A stretch of DNA of 64,000 nucleotides. Source: Macrophomina tecta. Its lineage: Eukaryota > Ascomycota > Dothideomycetes > Botryosphaeriales > Botryosphaeriaceae. Below, piece by piece: positions 35,151 through 47,322 of the stretch. The position numbers and the translations under genes are program-made. The notes beneath the pieces were generated by a model. It had not been told where the DNA came from. It was given only the letters and a program-made list of their open reading frames with translations, and did no database searches. Position 1 is the stretch's first letter, and every line of letters starts with the position of its first letter. The stretch spans positions 264,873 through 328,872 of the forward strand of contig JAKSGN010000039.1 in the NCBI GenBank assembly GCA_024180945.1, in the 5' to 3' direction.

Positions 35151-36129
35151 ATATTTTATCGCATAATGAAAATATTCTACTGAAGTAGTAAGTTATATAC
35201 TACTAGCTAGATAAACTTTAAAAGTTAATTAATTAAAACTAACTTAGATCTTTTTAACTTTTATAAATACTCGCTTTTCTTTCTTACCGTTAACTACGAT
35301 TATGACCGCTTAATAATCTTAACTCTATTATTTCTCTGCCCTTTCTTTCCTAAAAGCCTCTATTTTATAGCGTTTTATATAGCGGTAAGCTATTATTTTC
35401 TACTCGTCTATTCTTATACGTAGGGCTAGCCTAGCGCCGTACTTTTTAGTGCGTCGCTAGCGTAGCGATTAGTAGTTTTTTAAAGTGGTAGTCTTCTAAT
35501 TCGCTTAGATTTTTCGTTATATAACTAAATATGCCTAGCTACTACCTAGCCTAGCTTAGCCCTAGATACTACTAATTCTACTAGAGAGTCTTACTACTAA
35601 CTCTATAAAATTTTTTATCGCGTGACTAAATACTCTTTAATTATTACTATAACTACTACTACTATATATATTTTATTATACGATAAAATACTATATAAGA
35701 TTAGGGCCTTATCTACTTATTTAGATAAGACTATAGTATAGAAGTTAAATTAACTATCTACTTAATAATACTCTTCTACTTTTAACTCTAAGTTATAGTT
35801 ATATTTTATCGCGCGACGAAATATACCCCCTCTCTACTACTAACTATTTTTTTATCTATTTTATTATATAACTAAATACTCTTTTTTAGTCTATTTTATT
35901 ATATAACTAAATACTCTTCTTTTAACTAATAGTTCTTTTTTTTAGTCTATTTTATCGCGTGACTAAATACTTTTTTTCTAATTACTAGTCTTTTTTTTAG
36001 TTTATTTTATCGTATAACTAAATACCCTCTTTCTAATTACTAGTCTTTTTACTATTAAATTTCATCGCGCGATTAAATACGCTATTAAATAAGAAGTTAA
36101 GTACTAACTTATTTTTATATAGACTATAT
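35151..36129. other. RIPped spacer with repeated palindrome motifs
   Basis: Repeats of ATTTTATCGCGTGACTAAATACT occur about every 60-70 bp between 35620 and 36080. No coding frame seen. Confidence 0.5.
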
Positions 36130-38280
36130 CTTCTAGGAAGGATAATAACCTTTATAAGAAATATCTTAGCTATAAAAAGCTTCTCTATATCTAAGTTAAC
36201 GCTATATTTTATCTAAAGTTCTTTTCTTATCTAGTCTGCTCTATTCGTTTTATTCTAGTTAAGGGTAAGAAGAGTATATTTATAAATATATCTAAGCTAG
36301 CCGGCCTTCTTTAGTTAGTAAATACTAAGATACTTACTAAGCTTCTCTAGCTACTTAATATTAAGCGTATCCTCGACTTATACGTTAGTAACAATAAGAA
36401 CTAGTTCTATATTAATATAAAGAAGAGTAGGTCGTACTTAACTAACTTTAACTATACTAAGGTTATAAATTTATTCTTTACGGGGCCTACTAATATCTAT
36501 GCTAAGTATTTTAACTATTTACTTAAGAATACTCTCTACGTCTTAAAGTAGCTCGACTATACTAAGAATATTATAGCCTAGACTATAAATAATAGTACTA
36601 AGATCTTCTAAAGTATAGTTAACTACGTTATCTATACCTAGTATATTCACCTTTTACTATTTAAGAATTCGATAAATATTTTTATAAACTTTAAGAACGT
36701 CTAATATTTACTAACTCTTAGTTTTAAGCTAATCTATAACTTTAATAACGTCTTCTATATCTACTTACTCCTACGCCACATTATACGCATAGGTAAGAAA
36801 AAGAGTATCTATAAATAGACTACTATTCTATACTAGTATATCTACTAGAATACTAACAACGCCTCTATTCTACCGCCCTATACTAACTATCTAGAGCTTA
36901 GCGTCTAGACTAGTAGCGGCGCATCTAATAACCCCTAGGCAGCTACGGTAAACCCCGCTACGCCTAAGGCTAAAAAGTATAGTAGTACTTCTATATTTAA
37001 AGTTATCTAAGGCTATATTAATACTACGTAGCTAATTAGCCGGTTAAAGAAAAAATCGCGTAATCTAAGTACTAGAAAGATAGTAAAGAAGCTTATTAAC
37101 GAGTACGTAGGCGATTTATATAAAGACTTAGAAAAGAATACTCTAGCTATTCTAAAGTCTAGCAATAGTATTATAGTACTTAAGAAGGTCTTTAAGAATG
37201 ACCCGTATAATAATATATATTCTAAGTAGCTATTTAACCCCTTTCTAGCCCTATCTACGCCCGGCGAGAAATACTAGTATAAGACTTTTAGCCCTTCCCC
37301 CTTAGAAGTTAACTCGTTTATTCTAAGCGAGCTACTCGCGTTTATAGAGAGAAAGACTAAGGCTAAGAACCTAGTAGAGAGTAGTAGGCTGGGAGCTACT
37401 AATAGTAAGAAGTAGTAAAAGGTAGTAGATAACGCGGTAAATTAGTAGATATTAGCATTCTAGAAGACTAAGTCGGCTATAGCCTCGTCGCCTAAGAAGC
37501 TAAGATACGTAGATATTTATACTAAGCTAGGCCTTAATTCTAAAAATCTAATAATTAATATTAGAGCAAATAACCGCGATAGTAGTTCTAGTAAGACCTT
37601 TTATAAGTTTTAGTTTTATTAAATTACTAGCGTTGCCTAGTTACGCTAAAGAAAGAAGTTATAGAAGAAGAGCTCTATTTTATTTAATAATTCTAGTCTA
37701 GATAAAATTCTAACGTCTATAGCCTATCTCGCTAATATTAGCTAATGCGCTTTTAAAGCTTTTAATAGCCCTTATCTTTTCTAGCTAATTATTATTTCTA
37801 CTAGTCTTTTAATAAACTAGTACGAGGAGTTTAAAGCGATTTATAAAACATTTAACGATATTAGATTTCGTGTTATCGGCTAGTCTAGCCTTAAGAAAGA
37901 CGACCCCCGCTAATAAGTATCTACTATAATAACGAGCATCGTTAAAGGCCTAGCTAGACTATATCTATAAGGCTATCTTAATAATCTTAATTCTAGCTAT
38001 CTATTTACTACCCGAATATTTATCGTCTACTTGTATAATATATTTAGTATACATATAACTAAGAATAGCTCCCTACTTAACTACTATAAGAGAGCGCGCG
38101 AGGCTGTTAATATACTATAAAAGATATGCGCTAGTACCGCTAAGAATAAGAAAAAGGCGAGTAATAAATCGGCTATGCCGTCTAAGCTAATAAAGATCTA
38201 GACTAACTCTACTAATAAATTAGATAAAGACTAGGTAAAGAAGCTACTAAAAAATAAAAAATTTATAAGTTATTTCTTTT
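36130..38280 (+). pseudogene. RIPped gene with SNF2-type ATPase motifs I and Ia
   Basis: Reading through stops gives a long frame from about 36240. Near 37670-37730 it reads SSILFNNSSLDKILTSIAYL, where SNF2 ATPases have a Gly-rich GLGKT loop, followed near 37790-37830 by LIIISTSLLIN-stop-YEEF, matching the LIV-P-x-SLL-x-NW-x-E pattern with Trp now a stop. The N-terminal 400 or so codons are not recognised; one stretch near 36770 (HIIRIGKKKSIY) recalls the RIGQ box. The C-terminus is Lys-rich. A CT-rich tract follows. SNF2 proteins are DNA-translocating ATPases; the rest of the motor seems to lie in the next frame. Confidence 0.5.
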
Positions 38281-38490
38281 CTCTCTCTTTCTCTCTTTCT
38301 CTTTTCTCTAGAATTATATCTAGCTAGCGTATTTTATCTCGTAATAAAATTTTATTCTATGACTAAATATCTTTACCTACTATATATTATATATATTTCG
38401 TCGCATAATTAATTATTATATCTATAATTCTTTTTTTTTTCTTTCTCTCTCTCTCTTCTTCTTCTTCTCCTTATATAATTAGTATAGAAG
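38281..38490. promoter_or_regulatory. CT-rich spacer with palindrome, possible promoter
   Basis: Two TCTCTCTTTCTC runs enclose ATTTCGTCGCATAATTA-type palindrome relics, directly before an ATG at 38491. CT-rich tracts are common upstream of fungal start sites. A similar tract precedes the frame at 40170. Confidence 0.35.
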
Positions 38491-39990
38491 ATGCTAACTA
38501 ATCGCGTTATATAGAACGTTATACGTACTCTAAGGCCGCTTCTCGCGCTTATTAAAGATAGGCGGTAGGTGCTCTATTCTCTAAAAAAGAGCGCTAATAA
38601 GAAGAAGAAGAATAAGTATAACTAGATTTTTTATAGCGTATTTAATACGATTCTACTCGATAAGGTCTATTCTATTAAGAACGTTAAGTTAACCTAGTTT
38701 ACGTCTATTAATAGCCTAGAGACCTAGTGGTATATCTTTAATATAGCTACTTCTATTTTTAATAAGGCTAAGAATCTTATCATCTATTTAAGGCTAATTA
38801 AGCCCGACTTTATTTACTTTCTAGAGTAAGACTTTAGTACGGTAGAGAAGTAAAAGAAGAACTACTACGATAAGCTCCGCGATAGCGATACTAGTATAGT
38901 CTTTTTTATAGCCTTTAAGATGCTACTCTCTAGCGGCTAAATCTTTAATAGCGATACGGCTACTATTATAAACTAGATCCTAGATACGATCTAGCTAAAG
39001 CGTAGTATAGTAATACTAGTAGACTTAGAAAATGGGAAGATATTTAGGCTAAGCGATAGCGTCGCGCTTTACGTTATTAGCTACGTCGAGTGCGAGCTAG
39101 GGCTAGCCGAGCGAAAGTACTATAATAATGCTACCTAGGACCTTTATCCTAAGATTAAGAGCGACGGCTACTAAAAGGCGGATAGCGAGTCTTCTAAGTA
39201 TCGTAATATAAGCGCGCTTCGCCGATTATCTATTACTGCGATGTATTCGGCTATTAATACTATATATAAGCGGCTACCGAGCATTCTAAACGCCGTTAAA
39301 GAGGAGATAAAGGCTATTCTCGCGAAGAATATTAAAACTAAAGACTACGGCCTTAGCTTTTTAATAGATAACTACTAGCTAGATTTCTTTAGCGATACTA
39401 GTAGTATTAATAACCTAGATACCTTTATTAAGTACTTCGCTAAGCGTAACGCTAAGATTCGTATTTTCGCTAGTATTATCGCCTTCTACTATAGGCGCGG
39501 TAAAAAGATTCTAGCCCTTACTAAGTATTCTATAATATAGTAGAAAATCAAGCTACTTTACTTTCTTACTAGTATTAGGGTCGCGTCATATAAGTAAACT
39601 ACTAACGAGTAGATCTATAGCGGTCTTATCTTTAAGTTTAACGACTCTAATAATAAAAACTTCGCTCTTTTTCTCTCTACCGGCTACCTTATTAGCGTCG
39701 GCCTAAACTTCTATAAGGATTACTATATTATTATTATTCTAGAGTCGCCGCGTAGTACTAACTACTATATCTAGGCTATTAGCTATATCTTTCGCCTTAA
39801 CTAAGAGTATCTTAGGTACGTCTATATTCTCTATACTAAATTTACCATCGACCGGTATATAGAGGTAAATAATATACGTAAATACCGCTCTAGCCTAGCT
39901 AGCCTAGATACTAAGTTCTTTTAGATAAAAGTTAAAGTAAAGCTATAGATTATAAGTCTAGCTATTTTTATTTTATTAACTTTATAGAGT
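38491..39990 (+). pseudogene. RIPped gene with SNF2-type motifs II, III, V and VI
   Basis: ATG at 38491; read through stops it gives about 490 residues. ILLDKVYSIKN near 38650 corresponds to the DEAH box (LLDEAHSIKN) with RIP-type changes, and YIFNIATSIFNKA near 38730 to motif III. The C-terminal helicase half is clear at about 39655-39870: LFLSTGYLISVGLNFYKDY, then ESPRSTNYYIQAISYIFRLN, where SNF2 proteins have GLNL and QAxGRxxRxGQ, and a terminal FTIDRYIE. Motifs I and Ia are in the preceding frame, 210 bp upstream, so the motor appears divided by a palindrome-bearing spacer. Confidence 0.6.
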
Positions 39991-40169
39991 AGTATTTTAT
40001 CGTATGATTAAATATCTTAAGAATCTCTTTCTTTAGATATATATTTTATCGCGCGATTAAATATTTATATATTAGACTTTCTTTATTTTTTTTTTCTCTC
40101 TCTCTTTTTCTATTTATCTCTTTCTCTCTATATACTTCTATTACTAGTTTATACTATTACTAATAGACT
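39991..40169. other. Spacer with palindrome relics and CT-rich tract
   Basis: ATTTTATCGTATGATTAAATATC and ATTTTATCGCGCGATTAAATA, then a long TTTTTCTCTCTCTC tract before the next coding relic. Confidence 0.45.
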
Positions 40170-42230
40170 ATTTAGTACTACTTCGTAGCTACTAGTAACG
40201 ATTTTAAGACCTAAAAGATTCGGTTTTATACGTTATCTTATTATATTAAGCGGCTCTATATAACTTTTTTTAGTATAGCTATAAACTTCTACTTTTCGCA
40301 CTTTCTTAACTCGCTTAATATTAGCTACGGCTATAGTATTTTTTACGAGAACTACTTCTCTATACTACCCGCTCTCGCTAATAACGAGACTACACCTAGT
40401 TATAGAAGTAATACGAGAATTCGCGCCCCTTACTACTACGCTATATAGTTTAGCGAGTAGTATCTTATATACTTCTTTTAAGATATTAAGTATAAGGAAC
40501 TCGTACCGTCGGCGCCGTATAAGTATTATACGAATATGTACGAGGCTGGAGATATTATTATCTAGCGCCGTAATTCTAAGAAGAAGCACCCTAGTATTTA
40601 CTATATAGAGAAAAAGTAGGCCGACAATATTAAGAACTTTAATTTATTCTCTAATAAACTAATATTACGCGTAGTCTTTTAGTTAAAGCTAGAGTAGTAC
40701 TACCTATATAGTTAAATAGATAAGATCTATTTTAGCGAAGTCCTTAGTACTAGTATTATAGAGGCTAATAAGATTATTCTAAATAATAAAAATGCGAGCG
40801 ACGTTTTTATCTATAATACTACTAACTTCTACGCTATTTTTAGTACTATTTCGCCTATCGCCTACGATCTTCTAGTATCTAGTCTACGCCGTATCGTTAA
40901 AGCTATCTTTAAGTAGGCTAAAATAATCGTCTATCGGACTATAGATAGGGAAGATGGCTATTTTATCTACTACCTATATAAGCTAAATAGTAGTAGTATC
41001 GTCGAGTATCTACTCTTAGACTTTACTTTAATAAAGGCTAAGGCATCGATATCTAGCTAGCTAATATATTAGTTAGGTAATAGAGGCTTACGCGGACTAT
41101 ACTTCTACTTCGCCCGAGTAACGGCGACCAGTAGAGCTAAGAAGAGCGAGGACCTAGTTATAAAATTAAGCTTAGACTTAAAGAATAAGGGTTTATATAA
41201 CCCGTCTAGCCTAATTACCGCGCCCACTAATATAGGAGATGCGATAAACGTTAAGACTAAAAAGAAGAATGCTAAGGCTAAGATAGAAACTAAGATAGAG
41301 GTTAAAAAGAATACTAAGACTAAGATAAAGACTAAGGCTAAAATAGATATTAAGATAGAGGCTAAGGGAAAGATTAAGAAAAAGTAGACTAAGAAGTAAA
41401 CTAAAAAATAGGCTAAGCTAGAGATAGATAAGGTTAATTAACCTCTATCTACCGCCTCTATACCGTTATAACACCCTAGAAAAGTAGCTAATTATATACT
41501 AAATAGCTGTTTCTCTTACTTATAGAAGAAATACGGCGAGTACTATAAAATATAAAATGCTAGTAAGCCCTATAAGATATATAATACTAATAACTAGAAC
41601 TATATTTAAGTAGTATACTCTATCTATATAGAATAGTAGGTTTCGCTATAGAGAAAAATTAAGATGGCGACCCCCTTTAAGAGCTAGCCACGCGTATTTT
41701 TAGAAAAGATTTATAAGTTAGCTATAAACGTAATTAAATATTCTAGCTATTCTATATATTCGTAAGATATCGCCTACGCTAGCGAGTATAGTATGCTATT
41801 TAATACTAAACTAGAGCCTATTAATATAGTATCTATAGTAACCTTTAGCGGTATAGAATAACTATTAAATACTTTTATAGGCTCTTCGCTATTTTAGTCT
41901 TCTTTAAATATTTAAAAGTAGAACTCGCAGCTACTCTAGTAACTTAACTTAGTAGTACTACTAGTAACTACGGCCCTAGTAGTACTATTAAAAAGCGGTA
42001 GTCTATTTAATCGCGCGATAAATAGTATTTCTACTATAGTAAAGCCTTCGCTATAAAAGTATATAGGTTTGCTACTTAAGAAGGCTAACGCGCTAGTATA
42101 TAAAATCTTACGGCTTCCTCTTTCTAGGCTAGAAGTAGACGCGAATAGTAGGCTATTTATACTAGATTTCTTAAAGGATACTAGTAGTAGATAATCTACT
42201 AAACTAGTATATAGCGCGGGTAGTAAGAAA
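40170..42230 (+). pseudogene. Unrecognised RIPped protein, ~690 codons, Lys/Thr-repeat centre
   Basis: A single frame runs with only TAA/TAG interruptions. The N-terminal half has no recognisable domain. Around 41250-41420 it is a low-complexity repeat of KTKIK/KAKIE-type units. After that comes a region with many Tyr codons at spacings that suggest former cysteines (SYL-stop-KKYGEYYKIQNAS near 41515), possibly a zinc-binding module. I cannot name a family. Confidence 0.4.
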
Positions 42231-43249
42231 ATAATAAAATAGTAAAGATTAGTAAAAAAAAAGAGAATAATGATAAAAAGATAATAAAGAATAGTAAAAA
42301 AAAAGAAAATAATAGTAAATAGATAGAGAAGAATAGTAAAGAAAAAAAAATAGCGGCGAATAAATAAAGAAAGATAATAAGAAGTTAGATAATAAAGAGG
42401 GCTATAGGGCTAGATAAAATTAGCGTAGCTAAGAAAGATAGAGCTAAGGCTATACTTCTAGTTCGTAGTACTATTAGATAAGCTTATTCTAGTATTTAGT
42501 TCTTATAGGGCCTTAGAGGATGCTAAGGGCTAAGTAGAGTAATATATAGTAGTTAGAAAAAAAAATAAGATAGTAAATAAGTAATAGTTAAAAAAGATAG
42601 AGGTAAAACTAAATAAAAAATCTAAAAAAAAAATTTAAAATAAACTTTTATTACGCACTAGTTAATTAGGCGGACGGGCTAAAGTCTTAGTGCTAAGTAT
42701 AATAATGATTCTTACTATTTATAGAATAAATATTAGTTATATAGTATCTAGAATAATTATTAGCTCTATAATCCGAAATTAAAATAATAACCCGTATTAG
42801 AATATATTTTATTACGCGATAAGTTATTAGTTAACCCGAGGAAATATTTAAGCCTAGGCTAGGAGAAATAAACTTTTAGTATAGAATATTTAATCTCGTA
42901 ATAAAATACCCTTTCTACTATATAGTAAGAGAAAAGTATTATTTTCTAATACTATAGATAAGTAGTAGGCGGTGCTTTCTAAAATAGTATATTAATTTAG
43001 AAATATTATTATATACTAGAGAAGGCTAATAATGCCGGTATAGTAATTATAATACTATATACTAGAGAAGGCTAAAATATTATATACTAATTAAAATACT
43101 ATGTATTAGATAAAGCAGAAAACGCCGATATACTAATTAAAATACTAGGTACTAGAGAAAGCTAAAAACGCTAGTATACTAGTAAGTAGAAAGGTATAGT
43201 TATAGTAGACTAGATAGTATCTACTTATATCTCCTTTGGGTTATTGTTA
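42231..43249. other. AT-rich RIPped spacer
   Basis: Lys-coding low-complexity repeats (AATAGTAAAAAAAAAGA) to about 42400, palindrome relics near 42810-42910, and several CTAGTATACTAATTAAAATACTA-type short repeats at 43010-43190. No gene seen. Confidence 0.4.
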
Positions 43250-44540
43250 TTAAAGTAATATATGGACTCTATTAGCTAGAGAGTAGGCTCGACGGCCTTA
43301 TTACTAGTACTAGGCAGTGGCTAGTCTAGCTATTTATTACTAAACCTAGTATTCGACTAGCTATTAAACCTAGTATTATACTAGTTAATATATGCCTTAA
43401 TATAGTTTTTATACTTATTCTCTAGTAGCTTTAGTATTACGTTCGTAGAAAGACGTACGCTTAGGTCTTTAGCTAAAGAGCCCTCTAGTAAGCTAGCGAA
43501 GTCGAAAAAGAGCTTACTATTACCTTAATAGTAGCGGCCGCTAGCGAATATAGACTCGAAGACGTACTACTTCTTATTATTAGCCGCGCTACCCTAGTTC
43601 TTAATAAAAGGCGACCGGTTAAACGTATAGTAGTATACTATCACTATAATCGCGAACGTATTAATAGTAAAGATCGCGCGTAGCTAGCTATTTCTATTCT
43701 TCTAGAACTCTAGCGAAATATAGCTAGAGGTAAAGTAGAAGATATTCTAGTTATTTTCTAGCGCCTTAAGCTTCTTCGCGCCTTTAAAGTCCGCTAGCTT
43801 AATATTTAGTAGGGCTAGGTACCGGCTATTATTATTAGTTAGTAGTACGTTCTAAGGCTTAATATCGCGGTAGATCTACGGCTGCTAGCTATATATCTAG
43901 TCGGTATTTTTATCCGTCTTAAGGCCCGAGCCCTAGCCGGACTAAAGAAAGGCAATAGTCTAGACGAGCTAAAGAAAGATATAATATAGAAGTTTCTTAT
44001 AGAAAGAAGTCTAACTATTAATCTTATTATTATTATCGCCGTAGCTCTAGTTATAAATCTAGGTATATAGATTACCTATATCGCAGTACTCTATTATAAA
44101 GATATAGTACTTAGGGTCTAGAATACTAGAATATTATTTAAATATTTTAATAATTCTCTCCGTCTTATCGTAGAGCCCGGCGGTATAATATAGTAGCTAT
44201 AGGTTATAGAACTTTCTAGAGATAAACAAACGGCTAATATAGAGATTAATAGTCTACTATAGTATCTTTATAACGAGCCTCTTTACTACTATAGTATAAA
44301 TATCCTCCGAGCTACTACCTACGCTATACTCGGGCTTATATACGCTAAGATAGCGCTATTAGCGGGTAGATACGGTCTCTAGCTTTATTAGAGTAGCGAG
44401 TTTAGCGGTAATCTTAGCCTTAATTAGAATAGAAGACTAATACGACTATACCTAGATAGTAGAGGCATTACTAGAGGATTATATACTAGTATTAATACTA
44501 AGAGTAATACTATAATAGTATTAGATTTATTATTCGTATT
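43250..44540 (-). pseudogene. RIPped protein kinase gene
   Basis: On the minus strand, read through stops: YIFIIEYCDIGNL (hinge) near 44080, IYRDIKP-stop-NVLL at about 43840-43876, where kinases have HRDIKPxN (His to Tyr, Gln to stop), and IKLADFKGAKKL near 43770-43800, where the DFG box has changed by G to A. FYFTSSYISLEFQ follows, in the place of the activation segment and APE box. This is a Ser/Thr-type kinase catalytic domain. The N-terminal boundary is unclear. It lies divergent to the other relics in the tract. Confidence 0.65.
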
Positions 44541-44899
44541 AGAAGTCTTAGTTAGTATACTATTATTAGCCTATATAAATTTAGTTAGAAAGTTTAATAG
44601 CTATCTATAGCTTAAGAAGAGGAATAAATATAAATATATTTTTATATAGTTATTTATCTATAATATAGCTAAATAAGTAGAATAATTTAGAATAATAAAA
44701 TATTACTACTATATAGTACGTTTTTCTTCTAGAAATAGTCGTTTTTTTCTTTATTTCTAGCTAGTGCCGAGTAAGAAATAAGTGAAGAAAATAGAGTATA
44801 AGATATTATCCACTACTTAGTAGAAAATAAAATTTACTAGTAATAAATTAAATTAAAAATACTATAATAGAAGCGGACTAATTTATCGCGTAAGAAAAA
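44541..44899. other. AT-rich spacer
   Basis: RIPped, no feature recognised; it probably holds the 5' flank of the kinase relic. Confidence 0.35.
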
Positions 44900-46015
44900 A
44901 AAAACGTATAGAGAAAATTTACCTATCTAACTTATCTCTAAGAATACCTAAATTAGAAAAAGTTTACTTTATTATATAAAAAGATAAGATCTAGTTAGAG
45001 ACTAAATTTACTTCTACTAAATAATATTAAGTTAACTACAATAGTTAAGATTTATTTTACTAGGCGAGTAATTAATACTTAGGCTTATACTAAATAACGC
45101 TAAGTTAACTACGTAGGTATAGGCCTATTTTATCGCGTAATAAAATAATACTTAGTTATAAACTAAATTTACTTATATAAGACCGTATTAAGTTAACTAT
45201 AATAGTAGATACCTATTTCGGCTAGTAATGGAAAAATACTCGAGCTTATATTAAGTAAAGTAAAGTTAACTATAAAGGTATAAAACTATTTTATTACGTA
45301 ATAAAATAATACTAAGCCATTCGCTAAATTTACTTATACGCGAGAGCGTTAAGTTAACTAAAACGTTAAAGATTAATTTTATTACGCGACTAACTAATAC
45401 TCTAGCTTATATTAAATAATACTAAGTTAACTATATAGATAGAGGCCTATTTTATCGCGCGACGAAATTAATACTTAATTATTAACTAAATTTACTTATA
45501 TAGGATTTTATTAAGTTAACTATAATAGTAAAGACCTATTTTATCTAGTAACGAAATAATACTCGGGCTCTTACTAAATAACGCTAAGTTAACTACGTAG
45601 GTATAAGCCTATTTTATCGCGCAACGAAATAATATTTAGTTAAGAACTAAATTTACTTATACTAGATAGCGTTAAGTTAGCTACTATAATACGGGTCTAT
45701 TTTATTGTATAATGAAATAGCGCTAGGACACCTATTAAATTTACTAATACTAGTTAATATAAAGTTAACTATAATAACTAAGGGCTATTTTATTATATAA
45801 TGAAATAATATCTAGTTTAGCGCTAAATTTATTCGTACTAGATAGTATTAAGTTAGCTACTATAGTACGAACTTATTTCGTTATATAATAAAAAGATACT
45901 TACGTACTAACTAATTTTACTTATATTAGATGCTATAAAGTTAACTATAACAGCTAAGGCCTATTTCGTCGCGCGATAAAATATTACTTGCGTACTAACT
46001 AATTTTACTTATTAA
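44900..46015. repeat. Tandem array T3: ~84-bp half-units with palindrome relics
   Basis: Blocks of TTAAGTTAACTA, then CCTATTTTATCGCGCGACGAAAT or its RIPped form, then ACTAAATTTACTTATA recur about every 80-90 bp from 44930 to 46010. It shares the palindrome and the AAATTTACTTA box with T1 and T2 but has its own spacing. It marks the right edge of the 21 kb tract. Confidence 0.8.
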
Positions 46016-46024
46016 TAGTTAAAG

Positions 46025-46290
46025 TATAATAAGCGGGCCTTTATCTCTAAAAATCTAAATACTAAAGAGAAAGAAAATCTATTAAAAAATTTTTTTTAAG
46101 TAAATATAAAAAAAAAATAAAAGTAAGTTAAATATATAATAAAACTAAATACTATATATAAAAACTATATTATTAATAAAATCTAAATTCTATTATTAAA
46201 ATTAACTATAAAGATTAAAGCTATTTAAAAAGTATAATATATATATTAATAAAAAAGTATATATAATCTATATATTTAATAAAGATATTA
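46025..46290 (-). mobile_element. Partial family-B LTR (RIPped)
   Basis: The plus-strand start TATAATAAGCGGGCC and the next ~240 bp match the minus-strand B LTR. The distal part is lost or diverged. The following 46291-46457 is unassigned AT-rich sequence. Confidence 0.6.
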
Positions 46291-46457
46291 TATTTAGTAA
46301 CTAATTATAATTATTTTATTAAGTAATTAGATTAATCTATTTAATTTCTAAATAAATAAATCTAATTAATTATAAAAATTATATAATTTTTAATTTATAT
46401 TTTTTTAGTTTTACTTATTTTTAGTAGAACTATTTTTATTTTTTTTATTCTATATAG

Positions 46458-47130
46458 ATATTATAAATTTTAGAGAAATAAAAGCCTTATAACTCTATAA
46501 ATAAAAGATCTATATAAAAAAAGATACTATAGAGAGTAAAAATTTATAAAAATAGTAAAATTATAATACTAGTATATTTATATAGAAAAAATAGCCTTAA
46601 AAAAGAATAGTATATATAAATCTAAATAAAGTAGTAATAGAAGTCTATATAAAAACAATATTTATATAATATAATAAGATTATAAAAATACTAACTAAAT
46701 TAAACTTTTATAAAGAAAGAATATTTTTAAAAAAAAATTATAAATTTTAAAAACTAGCTTTAGGCTAAAAAAAAATAAGAGAAAGTTAAATAACTTATAT
46801 AATTTAAAAAATAATAGTTTAGCGATATAATACTTTTTTAATTAATATAAAAGTTAAATTTTAAAAAATAAACTTTAGTATCTAAGTTATATAAAATTTA
46901 TAAAACTTATCTAGATTAACTTAATCTAAGATTAATAATTTAATACTATTAATTTAGCTATATTAATCTAGCTATATTAATCTAGATTACTATAATTTTT
47001 TTATAGTATATAAATATACTTTTTAAATAGTACTTTAATTTTTATAATTAACTTAAAGTTCTAATATAATACTATTAAAGATAATAAGCCTAATATATAC
47101 TATATACTAATATATTATATAATTATTACT
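46458..47130 (+). mobile_element. Partial family-A LTR (RIPped)
   Basis: It starts TATTATAAATTTTAGAG and follows the A LTR through the TTAACTTAAAGTTC and AATAAGCCTAATATAT blocks. The last ~130 bp of the LTR are not found. 47131-47322 is unassigned AT-rich sequence. Confidence 0.65.
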
Positions 47131-47322
47131 AGCTATTAGCTAGAAATATATATTAAAAATTATATAATTTAGCTAATAAAGCTTAAAATAGTACTAAATA
47201 ATTTAATAATATTTTTTTTATATTATTTTTATTATTTTTACTATATTTTTTTTAAGTTATAATATTATTTTTTCTTTAGGCTATTTTTAGCCTAAAAGCT
47301 TTATATTAAAGGTAAATATTTA

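Noticed and set aside
40365..40589. 74-codon minus-strand frame
   Set aside because: Antisense to the long RIPped plus-strand relic; in RIPped DNA such short frames are expected by chance.
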